A DNA stretch of 64,000 bases from VRUE01 sp963753245 (GTDB taxonomy: Bacteria > Actinomycetota > Thermoleophilia > Solirubrobacterales > 70-9), in the NCBI GenBank assembly GCA_963753245.1, contig CAVWBK010000006.1, positions 62,001 to 126,000 on the forward strand, given 5' to 3'. Below, piece by piece: positions 41,838 to 50,889 of the stretch (position 1 is its first letter; every line of letters begins with the position of its first letter). The translations under genes were made by a program, and so were the position numbers. The notes under the pieces are model-generated. The model was not told where the DNA came from. It saw nothing but the letters and a program-made list of their open reading frames with translations, and searched no databases.

Positions 41838-41856
41838 TTTGTCCACAGTGGACAAA
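41838..41856. promoter_or_regulatory. Perfect 19-bp palindrome upstream of the 88-residue gene
   Basis: TTTGTCCACAGTGGACAAA: 9-bp arms around one central base, 20 bp before the ATG at 41877. Suggests a dimeric repressor operator or a transcript hairpin at the 5' leader. Confidence 0.6.
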
Positions 41857-41876
41857 GGAAGGGGCCGACTAGGCAG

Positions 41877-42143
41877 ATGGAGATGGGAGATCACATCGAG
41901 CGCCGCGTTGAACGCGTCCAGTTCGAGACCGACCGGCACATCATCGTCGGCAACGTGACCCTTCCCCCGGAGGGGTACCAGAGTCGCTTTTCGGACTCCC
42001 TGAACCGTCCGGACATTTCCTTCATCCCCGTGGTCAGCGTCGAGATCACGCCGCTTGAGGGAGGCGAGACGATCAGGCGCGATTTCATCGTGGTCGGCAA
42101 AGAGCACGTCAGGATCGCTTTCCCGATTGAAGAGCTGGCCTAG
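41877..42143 (+). CDS. Small conserved-looking protein of unknown function (DUF6812-like)
   Basis: 88 residues, beta-rich, no Cys or membrane helix: RVQFETDRHIIVGNVTLPPEGYQSR, SDSLNRPDISFIPVVSVEITPL and DFIVVGKEHVRIAFPIEEL. The pattern resembles small actinobacterial proteins grouped as DUF6812, a tentative match from memory. A second ATG lies two codons in. Preceded by a perfect palindrome, so expression is probably regulated. Convergent with the 73-residue membrane-protein gene. Confidence 0.65.
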   Translation: MEMGDHIERRVERVQFETDRHIIVGNVTLPPEGYQSRFSDSLNRPDISFIPVVSVEITPLEGGETIRRDFIVVGKEHVRIAFPIEELA

Positions 42144-42159
42144 TCGCGGTGGTCTAGAA

Positions 42160-42381
42160 CTAGTTCCGGGCGGCTTGCAGGCGGCCGCTGCGCGCGTAGG
42201 AGCCGAGGTCAAAGAAGAAGAAGAGGACGACGATGAACCACTCAAAGCCGTGGACCCCGTCGCTGCCCGTGTCCCACATCACCGCGTAGGCGAGGGTGGT
42301 CCAGGGCAATAAAAAGAAGCCTAGGAAGGGCAGGAGCCAGGCGTCGAAGGCGCGGCTGAGCAGGTCGCTGAACAGCCACAA
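42160..42381 (-). CDS. Small membrane protein, start uncertain
   Basis: 73 residues from a TTG at 42381: two hydrophobic segments (WLLPFLGFFLLPWTTLAYAVMW and FEWFIVVLFFFFDLGSY). The frame stays open for 22 more codons upstream and encodes a further plausible helix (LVVLFALISPRLALFAL), but no ATG, GTG or TTG lies in that stretch before the in-frame TAA at 42448-42450. Either translation starts at the TTG, giving a truncated first helix, or a rare start codon is used. Confidence 0.6.
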   Translation of the reverse strand: MWLFSDLLSRAFDAWLLPFLGFFLLPWTTLAYAVMWDTGSDGVHGFEWFIVVLFFFFDLGSYARSGRLQAARN

Positions 42382-42495
42382 CGCGAAGAGCGCCAGGCGC
42401 GGTGAGATCAGAGCGAAGAGGACTACGAGGCAGCCGATGCCCGCACGTTACCCCCAAACATTCACTCGGGGCACCGACTTGGGGGAGGGAGCGCG

Positions 42496-43422
42496 ATGAG
42501 GGAGAGGTGGACGGCTGCCGACATTCCCGATCAGGCGGGCAGGACGGCGGTGGTCACCGGCGCGAATAGCGGTCTCGGTCTGGTAGCGGCTCGTGAGCTG
42601 GCGCGCGCCGGGGCCGGTGTCGTGCTCGCCTGTCGCGATACCGCCAAGGGCGGGCGGGCGGCGGCGGCGATCGCCACCGCGATACCGGGCGCGAAGCTCG
42701 AGGTCGCGGCGCTTGACCTCGCCGACCTCGAATCGGTGCGCAGCTTCGCCGAGCGGATCTCGGCGCGCCGCGAAGGGCTTGACCTTCTGATCAACAACGC
42801 CGGGCTGATGGCGCCGCCTCGAGGGGAGACCAACCAGGGCTTTGAGCTGCAGTTCGGGACCAATCACCTCGGCCACTTCGCCCTCACCGGTCTGTTGCTC
42901 GGCAAGCTGGAGGGCCGCCGGGATGCGCGGGTGGTGACCGTGACCAGCACCGCTCACAAATTCGGGCGAATCAATTTCGATGATCTACAGACCGAGCGCC
43001 ATTACTGGCGCTGGCGAGCCTATGGTCAATCGAAGATGGCCAATGTCCTCTTCGCGCTCGAGCTCGATCGTCGCCTGCGCACCGCGGGATCGAAGATCAA
43101 GAGCCTCGCGGCGCATCCCGGCTACGCGGCTACAAATTTACAATCGGCCGCTCCTCCCCTCGTTGACCGGGCCGTGCTCGCGGTCGCCAACCGGCTGTTC
43201 GCGCAGAGCCCGGCGATGGGCGCTCTGCCCGAGCTCTACGCTGCCACCCGCCCCAATCTCGATGGTGGCCTCTTCATTGGACCCGACGGCTTTGAGGAGC
43301 AACGCGGGCATCCCAGGGTTGTGGCCCCGGTGCGGGCCGGTCGGGATCAGCGGATTGCGGCCCGACTCTGGCGGGTCTCCGAAGACTTGACTGGGATCAG
43401 CTATCTGGCGCCGGGCGATTGA
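42496..43422 (+). CDS. Short-chain dehydrogenase, retinol-dehydrogenase-like
   Basis: 308 residues. GANSGLGLVAARELARAGA cofactor loop, ACRDTAKGGRA (NADP-type Arg), LINNAGLMAPPRG, catalytic Ser in VTSTAHKFG and Tyr/Lys in YGQSKMANVLFALEL, then HPGYAATNLQ. This subgroup (RDH11/oxidoreductase-like) is common in actinobacteria and acts on unknown carbonyls. The ATG at 42496 has the preceding GGGGGAGGGAGCG as Shine-Dalgarno. Confidence 0.9.
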   Translation: MRERWTAADIPDQAGRTAVVTGANSGLGLVAARELARAGAGVVLACRDTAKGGRAAAAIATAIPGAKLEVAALDLADLESVRSFAERISARREGLDLLINNAGLMAPPRGETNQGFELQFGTNHLGHFALTGLLLGKLEGRRDARVVTVTSTAHKFGRINFDDLQTERHYWRWRAYGQSKMANVLFALELDRRLRTAGSKIKSLAAHPGYAATNLQSAAPPLVDRAVLAVANRLFAQSPAMGALPELYAATRPNLDGGLFIGPDGFEEQRGHPRVVAPVRAGRDQRIAARLWRVSEDLTGISYLAPGD

Positions 43423-43587
43423 GCCAAGGGGCGATCGGCGAGGGGGCGCGGTGCTGCAGCCTCAGCAGGAGCTCAACGGCGCCGCTGGGTCTTTCGGAGC
43501 CGCTGCGGGCTCGATTTAGGCTCGGATCGAGGGTCGGTGAGTTGCCCCACTCTGTAACGTCAGTGCGGAGCGAAGACTGGAGACAAG

Positions 43588-44265
43588 ATGAGCAGAATGG
43601 GCAAGCTGATGACGATGATTAATCCCGACAAGACACGGATGCCAACCGCCCAGGAGGCGTTGCCGGGGCGCAGCGAGCCGGCCTTCGAGGTCCCCGACAC
43701 CAACGCCGTGCTCGGTAACCCGATCAAACCCCCATTCCCCGAGGGCATCGAGGTCGCCTACTTCGGGCTCGGCTGCTTCTGGGGGGCCGAGCGGCTCTTC
43801 TGGACCCTCGCCGGCGTCTACACGACGGCGGTGGGCTACATGAACGGGACGACCCCCAATCCGACCTATGAGGAGGTCTGCAGCGGCCACACCGGCCACA
43901 CTGAGGCCGTCATGGTCGCCTTCGATCCGGCGAAGGTCTCCTACGCTGATCTGCTCAAGGTGTTCTTTGAGGAGCACGACCCGACCCAGGGGATGCGCCA
44001 GGGCAATGACGTCGGGACCCAGTATCGGTCGGGAATTTACTTCAGCACTGACGCGCAGAAGGCGACTGCCGAGATGGCGCTGCGCGCCTACGATGACGCC
44101 CTGCGCGCTGCCGGCAAGGAGCCGGTCACGACCGAGGTTGAGCCCGCCGCGCCCTTCTATTACGCCGAGGATTATCACCAGCAGTACCTGCATAAGGTGC
44201 CCAACGGCTACTGCGGTCTGGCGGGCACCGGGATCTCCTGCAGAATTCCCGCAGCCGCCTCTTAG
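43588..44265 (+). CDS. msrA: Peptide-methionine (S)-S-oxide reductase
   Basis: 225 residues. Active-site C63 in FGLGCFWGAERLFW, HTEAVMVAFDPAKVSY, the QYRSGIYF substrate strand and HQQYLHKVPNGYCG near the C-terminus with a resolving Cys. The N-terminal extension PTAQEALPGRSEP matches the longer E. coli-like subclass. Repairs oxidised methionine. The next 2 kb is a separate gene with a 48-bp gap. The upstream 165 bp contain no other gene. Confidence 0.95.
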   Translation: MSRMGKLMTMINPDKTRMPTAQEALPGRSEPAFEVPDTNAVLGNPIKPPFPEGIEVAYFGLGCFWGAERLFWTLAGVYTTAVGYMNGTTPNPTYEEVCSGHTGHTEAVMVAFDPAKVSYADLLKVFFEEHDPTQGMRQGNDVGTQYRSGIYFSTDAQKATAEMALRAYDDALRAAGKEPVTTEVEPAAPFYYAEDYHQQYLHKVPNGYCGLAGTGISCRIPAAAS

Positions 44266-44313
44266 GTCAGATCCGGCGCGCGCCGGGGGATCAACGTCTA
44301 GCATCCCGCGCCG

Positions 44314-46479
44314 GTGACCCCCTCCCTCGGCTCCTATATCGGCGGCTGCTTTGCCGTGATCGGCGTAATCGCTGCGGTTGGCCTCGGTGGCTACTGGCTG
44401 CGACGCTGGATCGTCCCCGAGTTCTCGGGTGCCCTCGCCCGTCTCGCCGATGTGACGATCGCGGTCGGCTTGCTTGTTATTTCGCTCGAGCTGCTCGGGT
44501 CGCTCAGCATCCTGCGTCTGGGCTGGATCGTCGTTGTCAGCATCGCGATCGGGCTTTTGGCCGCCTGGATCGGCCGCCATTATGCGCCCCGCGAGGGGCG
44601 CGAGGTGAGCGCCCCCAAAGTTCAGACAATCGCGCTTCTGCTGGCGCTCGGCGTCGCCTCCTTCACAGTGGCCGAGTGGACCTTTCCCTCCCAGCTAGCC
44701 CTCGACCAGGGCATGTTTGGCGGTGATACCACCTGGTACCACATGCCCTTCGCCGCGCGGATGGCGCAGGAACACTCGACCGTCCACCTGCACTACACCG
44801 ACCCGCTGCGCCTTGCCGCCTGGTTTTACCCGCAGACCTCCGAACTGATCCACGGGGCCGCGATTGTCATCTTCAAGACCGACTGGCTCTCGCCGCTGAT
44901 CAATCTGATCTGGGTCTCGATCGCGTTGCTCGCCGCCTGGTGTGTCGGTCGCCCCTACAAGGTTGGCCCCGCGACGCTGGTCGCCGGAGCGATCATCCTC
45001 GACTCCGGGGTGATGATCGAAACCCAGCCCGGCGAGGGGCGCAACGACATCATGGGCCTCGCCTTCCTGATCGCCTTCGCTGCCTTCCTGATCAATGGCC
45101 ATCAGCGCAGAGCCCCACGGGAGGGGGCGGTCCAAGATACGCCCGAGCGCGACGCGCCGCTGCTCGATAAGGGTCCGTTGGTGATCGCCGGAATCGCCGC
45201 TGGGCTCGCGGCCTCGGTCAAGCTCACCTTCCTGATCCCGGTCGCGGCGATCACGATCGGGGTCATTCTCTTCAGCGGCAGGGGAAGGCGTTTGACAACG
45301 ACCTGGGTAATGGGGCTCTCGGCCCTGGTCGTTGGCGGCTACTGGTACCTGAAGGCGGCGATTAAGACGGGAGGCAACCCGATCCCCTACTCGAGCTGGG
45401 GGCCGCTGCATCTACCGACGCCAAACCAGATGCCGCTCGATCCCCGGCCGCGTTTCGCCGTCGCGCATTACTTGACCCAGCCGACGATCTACCGCAAGTG
45501 GTTCTTTCCGCAGCTTGAAAATGCCTTTGGCCCGCTCTGGCCTCTGATCTTGATCGTCGCGGTCGCAGCAGCGGTGTTCATCGCTGTGCGCTCGCGTAAC
45601 CGGATCCTGCGCGTCGTCGCGGCCGCCGCCCTGGTGACAGCGCTCGTCTACATATTCACGCCCTTGACCGCGGCCGGTCAGGAGGGCTCCCCGACCGGGT
45701 TCTTCACCAATACGCGCTACCTGGTTCCCGGCCTTGTCCTGGCAATGATCCTGCTTCCGGTCGCGCGGCCCCTGCGCTCGCCCGACAAGCGAGCTTGGCG
45801 CACGCTCCTCTTTTTGGTCGGGGTCTATGCGATCACGGTCTTGACCACGCCGCGCTGGTATCCGAGCTACATCTTTGGCACGTTCTTCATCACACTAGTC
45901 TTGGTCTGGATGCCGTCGGCGTTCGGCTTGGAGCGAATCCGGAAACGAGCGCGCCGCGGGGTGCTTGTCGGGGTCGCCGCCGGGATCATGCTGCTCGCGG
46001 TGATCCTCGGTCGAGCTCAGGAGACCCAGTACTACCACCACCACTACACCGAAGTCGACCACTTCCTCCAGGACGGTGGTCCAAAGAAGGCCTACACCTT
46101 TGCCCGCAAGCAGCATGACAAGCGGATCGGGCTCGCCGGCTCGGGTGAGATCTTCTTCGGCCAGTACGGCTTTTACGGAGCCAATCTCGACAATTACGTC
46201 CAGTACATCGGCGTCGGTGGACCGGCCGGAACCTGGCGCCTGCCGTCGAGCTGTCCGCAGTTCCGCCGCCTGATCAACGCCGGGAACTACGACTTTCTGA
46301 TCATGAGCCAATACACGATGGACCAGCCCGGCCCCTACCAGCACCCCGTCTATGCCTGGGTCAAGAACGACCCAGCGCTGGAACAGATCATCGCCGAGAC
46401 CGACGTGACTCCCGAGCCCGACTACGTCTTCAAGGTGAAGGGCCGGCTCAATCCAGCCGGCTGTGCCGCAAAGACCTGA
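44314..46479 (+). CDS. Large polytopic membrane protein, possible GT-C glycosyltransferase
   Basis: 721 residues with a dozen or so membrane helices and a C-terminal extracytoplasmic domain (about 590-720: HHHYTEVDHFLQDGGPKKAYTF, YGFYGANLDNYVQYIG). A first-loop acidic motif (FGGDTTWYHMPFAARMAQ, about residues 138-155) resembles the catalytic loop of GT-C transferases that use lipid-linked sugars. GTG start. Nothing else identifies the substrate; a membrane sensor or other polytopic protein remains possible. Confidence 0.7.
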   Translation: MTPSLGSYIGGCFAVIGVIAAVGLGGYWLRRWIVPEFSGALARLADVTIAVGLLVISLELLGSLSILRLGWIVVVSIAIGLLAAWIGRHYAPREGREVSAPKVQTIALLLALGVASFTVAEWTFPSQLALDQGMFGGDTTWYHMPFAARMAQEHSTVHLHYTDPLRLAAWFYPQTSELIHGAAIVIFKTDWLSPLINLIWVSIALLAAWCVGRPYKVGPATLVAGAIILDSGVMIETQPGEGRNDIMGLAFLIAFAAFLINGHQRRAPREGAVQDTPERDAPLLDKGPLVIAGIAAGLAASVKLTFLIPVAAITIGVILFSGRGRRLTTTWVMGLSALVVGGYWYLKAAIKTGGNPIPYSSWGPLHLPTPNQMPLDPRPRFAVAHYLTQPTIYRKWFFPQLENAFGPLWPLILIVAVAAAVFIAVRSRNRILRVVAAAALVTALVYIFTPLTAAGQEGSPTGFFTNTRYLVPGLVLAMILLPVARPLRSPDKRAWRTLLFLVGVYAITVLTTPRWYPSYIFGTFFITLVLVWMPSAFGLERIRKRARRGVLVGVAAGIMLLAVILGRAQETQYYHHHYTEVDHFLQDGGPKKAYTFARKQHDKRIGLAGSGEIFFGQYGFYGANLDNYVQYIGVGGPAGTWRLPSSCPQFRRLINAGNYDFLIMSQYTMDQPGPYQHPVYAWVKNDPALEQIIAETDVTPEPDYVFKVKGRLNPAGCAAKT

Positions 46480-46495
46480 CGCTCGCTCTATCTGC

Positions 46496-47314
46496 TCAGA
46501 GCGCGGCGAGTGCGTGCCCGCGGATCAGCTCAGCCGAGCGCTGCGGTTGCTCCCACCAGAACATATGGCCGACGTCCTCGAGCAGCTCGATCGGGCAGGG
46601 CACCAGCGAGGCGATTTGTTCCCCGTTGGAGACGGCGATCAGCCGGTCCGCGGTGCCGTGGATGACAAGGGTCGGCATCTCGAGTTGGCTCAGCCGCTGA
46701 TGGGTGTCGTGCTCAGCGCAGGCGCGCATCTGCTGCATGACGACAGGCCGCGGGGCGGGCAGCTTGGAACCCATCGCGCGAAAGTCGTCAAACCGCGATT
46801 CCTGGGCGCGGAAGCCGGGGGAGATATTGATCTCCCACATGGCCCGAAAGACCTGCTCGGGCTCCCCGGAGGCATAGGCGACGCCCAGCATCTGCAGATC
46901 CTCTGGGGCCATCAGCGTGCTCTGCGGTCCGCCGCAGAAGGTGGCACCGAGGGTGAGGGTGAGCACCCGCTCGGAATTGGCGAGGGCGAGCTCCTGGGCG
47001 ATCGTGCCACCCATCGAGATGCCGACGACATGAGCGCGCTCGACTTCCAGGACATCGAGCAGGGCCAGGGAGTCAGCCGCCATGTCGGGAATCGAGAAGG
47101 GCAGCTCGGCCTGCCCCGACTTGCCCATGCCGCGGTTGTCAAAGACGATCGTTTCAAAGCTCGGCTCGAGGGCCCCGAGGAACTCCTCACCCCAGGCCAG
47201 GTGGGTGGCACTCATCCCTTGGATCAGGAGCATCGGATCGCCTGAACCGCCGCGCTCGTAGTAGAGCTCGGTTCCGCCTGCGTTAATGCTGGCCATCATC
47301 TCTTCAACTCGCAT
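46496..47314 (-). CDS. Alpha/beta hydrolase
   Basis: 272 residues, lid-less alpha/beta hydrolase. Oxyanion region LLIQGMSATHLAWG, VFDNRGMGKSG, nucleophile elbow VGISMGGTIAQE, acid in VIHGTADRLIAV and the catalytic His in VGHMFWWEQPQRSAE. Resembles pimeloyl-ester or 3-oxoadipate enol-lactonase-type enzymes. ATGs at codons 1, 6 and 7 are all possible starts; the conserved N-terminal strand begins at ASINAGGTELYY. Only 217 bp separate it from the IS481 element. Confidence 0.88.
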   Translation of the reverse strand: MRVEEMMASINAGGTELYYERGGSGDPMLLIQGMSATHLAWGEEFLGALEPSFETIVFDNRGMGKSGQAELPFSIPDMAADSLALLDVLEVERAHVVGISMGGTIAQELALANSERVLTLTLGATFCGGPQSTLMAPEDLQMLGVAYASGEPEQVFRAMWEINISPGFRAQESRFDDFRAMGSKLPAPRPVVMQQMRACAEHDTHQRLSQLEMPTLVIHGTADRLIAVSNGEQIASLVPCPIELLEDVGHMFWWEQPQRSAELIRGHALAAL

Positions 47315-47531
47315 CTCGCTCAGTCGGAATTTAGGCGTCCTCGAAGACCCTAATCCAGAGTCAGAATCAACGGTCGCCGATCAATGCGGGCCCGCACTCT
47401 CGATGATCGCCAGGCCACCGGAGGCCCTTACCCGCCCGTCCGGAGATAAGGGGCCGGGTTCAGCTGCTCAGCCAAAGACGAGTACACGAAACCGAGCCGA
47501 GTCGATCGTCGAATCAGAGGTGCAGTCCAGA

Positions 47532-47558
47532 TGTCCTAACCCGACACGTCATGAACGC
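47532..47558. repeat. IS481 element inverted repeat, downstream end
   Basis: 27 bp matching the opposite end in 21 positions: first five bases TGTCC and last thirteen ACGTCATGAACGC are identical. The transposase stop codon lies inside it. Confidence 0.85.
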
Positions 47559-48470
47559 GGCTGATCGGCGGCCGGTCCCCGATTGAGCTGTGGGGTCTTT
47601 GCTCGTTGTAGTAGTCGAGCCAGTGTGGCAGGGCCCTGGCGCGGTCGTCTGAGGTGCGGTAGGTGAGCCCGTAGGCCCACTCCCCGGCCATCGTCTGCTG
47701 AAAGCGCTCCACCTTCCCGTTTGTCTGCGGTCGCCTGGGCCGGATCCTCAGGTGGCGGATCTGGCGCTCGGCGAGGAGCTGGGCGAGCTCCCTGTTCTTG
47801 ACGTAGGCCCAGGCGTTGCCGCTGATCAGCCGCCTGGGCCCGATCCCCCTGGCTTCAAAGAAGGCAAGCGCGCGGCGCATGAAGCCGGTGACTGTCGCCG
47901 CCCGCTCGTCGGGGTGCAGCTCCGCGTAGGCCAGCCGGGCGTGGTCCTCGACGATCGAGTGGGCGAACTCCCAGCCCCAGCCGGCCCGCTCCTCGGCGGC
48001 GTCTTGTCGCGGATGCCGGTCACCCGGTGCCCGGGGCGCTCAAAGCGCCCGTAGCGCTTGGTGTCGACGTGGAGGAGGTCTCCGGGGCAGGGCCACTCAT
48101 AGCGGACCGAGCGCTCTCGGTGCGCCCTGGGCGGGCGGGAGATCCCGTGGCGGGCGAGGGTTCGGTGAACTGTCGAGTGGGGATGGCCGGTGACCCCGGC
48201 GATCAGCCTCGGGCCCCAGCCGGTGTGGCGGCGGACCTCGCAGATCCTCTCCTGTTGGGCGTCGGGGAGTGTGCGGGGGCTGCGGCGGGGGCGGCTGGAG
48301 CGGTCCGCCAGGCCCTCCCCCGAACGATGGCGGTGCCACCACCTGTGGGCGGTCGCCGGGGAGACCGAGAAGGCCTGTGCGGCTCCTCGCATCGACATCC
48401 CAGTGGCTATTAGCTGGCAGAGCTCATGACGGGCCGCCGGTCCGAGCTTGGCCCTGGGGTGAAGGTCCAT
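47536..48470 (-). pseudogene. IS481-family transposase, frameshifted
   Basis: The N-terminal part (helix-turn-helix MDLHPRAKLGPAARHELCQL, first catalytic Asp in LHVDTKRYGRF) and the C-terminal part (ISGNAWAYVKNREL, RRPQTNGKVERFQQTM) lie in different frames. The switch is near 48000, where GAC-AAG-AC-GCC needs one more base to keep EERAGWGWEFAHSIVEDHARLAYAE in frame. The second catalytic Asp is replaced: the S-D-N-x-W-A-Y motif of the family reads S-G-N-A-W-A-Y here (a GAC to GGC change). The last catalytic Glu (NGKVERF) is intact. Not expected to be active. Confidence 0.87.
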
Positions 48471-48550
48471 CCGGGTTCTCCTTTGACTTGAGATCTCGCA
48501 AGACCCCAAGCCTCGGAATGGGTCCGGATGCTCTTTCGGGGCTATCTCAG

Positions 48551-48577
48551 GCGTTCATGACGTCTTTGGGCGGGACA
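48551..48577. repeat. IS481 element inverted repeat, transposase-proximal end
   Basis: Reverse complement matches the other end at 21 of 27 positions. It lies 81 bp upstream of the transposase start. Confidence 0.85.
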
Positions 48578-48632
48578 GCCAGGCCCGATCGTTCACGGGC
48601 TTAATCTCTCGGCAACGCAGGTCGACATTGGC

Positions 48633-49178
48633 CTATCTGCGCTCCGCGCTCCAGTGGAGCAGGCCGCTGTGGCAATTTCCCCAGTTTTCCTCTTCGCCCT
48701 CGAATTCGCCTTCCATCTCCCCGACGTGCTCGGAGACAGTCAGGGTCCCGCTCGCGGGGCCGTGCTTCGGCAGGGTCCCCTTGAACGTGAATGGATTGAC
48801 CTCCTGCCAGATACCGGACGCCTTGAAGGAGCGATGCTCGACCTTGATGTCCACCAGGGGGAGCTCCTGCGCGTTGCCGCTTGGGTTGAACCCCGCGGCT
48901 ATGCGGTGCCCGTTCAGGCAATCCATATAGACGTTGAAGATGTTGACCGCCGGGATCTTGACCGTGACGCTGCCGTCGCGGTGGTGCTGGGTGTGGACGT
49001 AGAGTTCGATTTTCTCTTCCTGGGGAAAGCCTTTCACCGGCGGCTGTTCGACTTCACCTAAATAGAGGTCGTTGCGGCCGCCGGCGAGAGCCGGGACGTT
49101 GAGCGCCAGAACGGCCAGAGCGCAGATCGCGACGAGGGCAGGCAAGCGGCTCGCTGTCCCAATCCACGCTTTCAGCAC
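48633..49178 (-). CDS. Secreted protein of unknown function
   Basis: 181 residues with a signal peptide (about 1-33, ALVAICALAVLALNVPALAGG). The mature part is beta-rich with two cysteines (MDCLNGHR, GNCHSGLLHW). The C-terminal domain (FTFKGTLPKHGPASGTLTVSEH, EGEEENWGNCHSG) resembles the end of the beta-helix protein encoded directly upstream, including the paired pattern of SF(K/E)AS...F...G, so the two may be distant relatives. Ten bases after that gene's stop, hence cotranscribed. Confidence 0.75.
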   Translation of the reverse strand: MLKAWIGTASRLPALVAICALAVLALNVPALAGGRNDLYLGEVEQPPVKGFPQEEKIELYVHTQHHRDGSVTVKIPAVNIFNVYMDCLNGHRIAAGFNPSGNAQELPLVDIKVEHRSFKASGIWQEVNPFTFKGTLPKHGPASGTLTVSEHVGEMEGEFEGEEENWGNCHSGLLHWSAERR

Positions 49179-49188
49179 CTTGCGCTCC

Positions 49189-50889
49189 TCATTGCAGGCT
49201 GGCCCTCCAGCGCACGCGGCCGGTCGAGCAGCCTTCTACGTCCACGGTGAACCAGCCGCGCGCGAGCTGCCCTGCGTGGACGAAGCGGCCGCCGAAGGAG
49301 ATGTCTTCTCCGTAGAAGCCCGTCTCGCTTGCTTCGAAGCTGCCGTTCTTGCCGACGACGACCGCCTTCTTGGATTCGAAATACCCTTCGAGCACCTGGG
49401 GGCAGTTGGGGAATGACGTGTTCACCGCGTCGAATTTCAGAACTCGGGGCCTGTTCTCGAAGCATTCCGCGTCTTCGGGGCAGCCCTTCCCATGCAGTTG
49501 GAAGCCGACCAGCACGCGATTGTTGCCGATCGCGTTTCCCTCGTAGTCGAGGCCGGCCGAACTGGCGCTTGCGACCAGGGCCAGGTGCCCGCCAGCGCTT
49601 TGCTTCGGCTTCACCCGCCAGTGGTAGCCGGCCGGCGTGGTGTCGGTCCCGGCTGCATCGATTGCCCGCACCGCGAAGCTGTGCTTGCGCTTTTTCAACT
49701 TGACCTTCCGAGGTGAGGTACAGGGCGAGAACCGGGCGCGGTCGAGACTGCATTCGAAGCTGGCGCCGGGAGCGTTGGAGGCAAAGACGAACGCCGCTGT
49801 CACCCGGGACTTCCCGCTCCTTACGATCGTGTGCGGGCCCCTGGTGATCGAGGTATCCGGCGGCCCTGTCACCCCGCCGCTCCCGGTACCCGGCGGCGGC
49901 GGGGTGACCGTGACGGGAGGGCTGAACTCGTCGGCGCCGATGTCGATCGCGACGCCCTGGGTCCGTGCTTCGGCGTCGATGTCAGCCGTGCCGTTGGAGG
50001 CGTCGGCGACGCCGGCGTCGATCGTCACCGAGCCCGCAGCCTCGTGGTAGTCGCCCAGCGCCGGGTTGACGAAGGTGGGCGCTTCGGTTTGGTTTGAGCT
50101 TGTGGTCGGGGCGGTTACCGTGGCGACGCCGCCGGCCTGGGCGAATTCAAAGCGTTTGGCGAAGTTGGAGTGATCCAGCGTCACCGTGGACGTCGAAGTG
50201 CTGTCGGCGAAGGCATGCACGTCGTCGGTCGTGCCCCGGGCGATCACGTTCTTGGCGTCGATCGAGACGGTTGCGCCGCCGGAGCCTTCGGCGAGGATGC
50301 CGTGCGAGTTGGTGGCACCGCTCGCGATCGCGGTCACGTTGCGCAGGGTGATTGCGTGAGTTCCACCGCTGAAGTTGATGAAGACGCCCGCGGCAGCGCT
50401 GGCGGTCGAGACGCAGAGCGAGTCGCGGATCGTCGTATTGCTGACGCTGCAGGCCGAGCCCACGCTGCTTCTCGCGATGACCTCATCGACGGTTCCCGCC
50501 GATGCGAACAGGGCCTCGATCAGGCCGCTGCTGTCGATCTCGAGATTGCCCAACTTCGCGTTTGAGTTTTCGAGGACGACGCCGAAAAGCCCGCTCGTGA
50601 CTATCTTGGTCGCAGCCGGTACGCCCAGCCCGTGCAGGTCGACTCCCTTTCTGATTTCGATCGGATTGGTCTCGATGTATTCACCGGCGGCGAGGACGAC
50701 TTCGTCCCCGTTGCCAAGGCTCGAGTTCATCGCCGCGGTCTGCAGATCGCAGGCGTTCGCCGGTGATGAGCAGTCGGCGGCGCCGGTCGGCGTCGGCGCC
50801 GCATAGCGGGTCGTTGCGGCCGCGGCGAGGGGCGGTCCGAGCAGCGCCAAGGCCGCAAGCAAAGACCCAATGAGGATCGTCCTCACCAT
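49189..50889 (-). CDS. Secreted parallel beta-helix protein with C-terminal Ig-like domain
   Basis: 566 residues from the ATG at 50889, which gives a compact signal peptide (VRTILIGSLLAALALLGPPLAAAA); an upstream ATG adds 12 residues. Residues about 30-320 form right-handed beta-helix rungs with the choice-of-anchor Q end (IDAGVADASNGTADIDAEARTQG ... DIGADEFSPP). A Pro/Gly linker follows, then an actinobacterial Ig-like domain (FECSLDRARFSPC, SFAVRAIDAAGTD) and a terminal beta domain of about 120 residues with four Cys. Predicted exported or cell-surface; ligand unknown. Confidence 0.85.
   Translation of the reverse strand: MVRTILIGSLLAALALLGPPLAAAATTRYAAPTPTGAADCSSPANACDLQTAAMNSSLGNGDEVVLAAGEYIETNPIEIRKGVDLHGLGVPAATKIVTSGLFGVVLENSNAKLGNLEIDSSGLIEALFASAGTVDEVIARSSVGSACSVSNTTIRDSLCVSTASAAAGVFINFSGGTHAITLRNVTAIASGATNSHGILAEGSGGATVSIDAKNVIARGTTDDVHAFADSTSTSTVTLDHSNFAKRFEFAQAGGVATVTAPTTSSNQTEAPTFVNPALGDYHEAAGSVTIDAGVADASNGTADIDAEARTQGVAIDIGADEFSPPVTVTPPPPGTGSGGVTGPPDTSITRGPHTIVRSGKSRVTAAFVFASNAPGASFECSLDRARFSPCTSPRKVKLKKRKHSFAVRAIDAAGTDTTPAGYHWRVKPKQSAGGHLALVASASSAGLDYEGNAIGNNRVLVGFQLHGKGCPEDAECFENRPRVLKFDAVNTSFPNCPQVLEGYFESKKAVVVGKNGSFEASETGFYGEDISFGGRFVHAGQLARGWFTVDVEGCSTGRVRWRASLQ

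Larger units (their letters stand above)
47532..48577 (-). mobile_element. IS481-family insertion sequence, decayed
   Basis: 1046-bp element bounded by 27-bp imperfect inverted repeats (21/27 identical, both starting TGTCC and sharing ACGTCATGAACGC). It carries one transposase gene broken by a frameshift. A possible 4-bp target duplication CCAG lies one base outside each end (47527-47530 and 48579-48582); this is weak. Confidence 0.85.
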
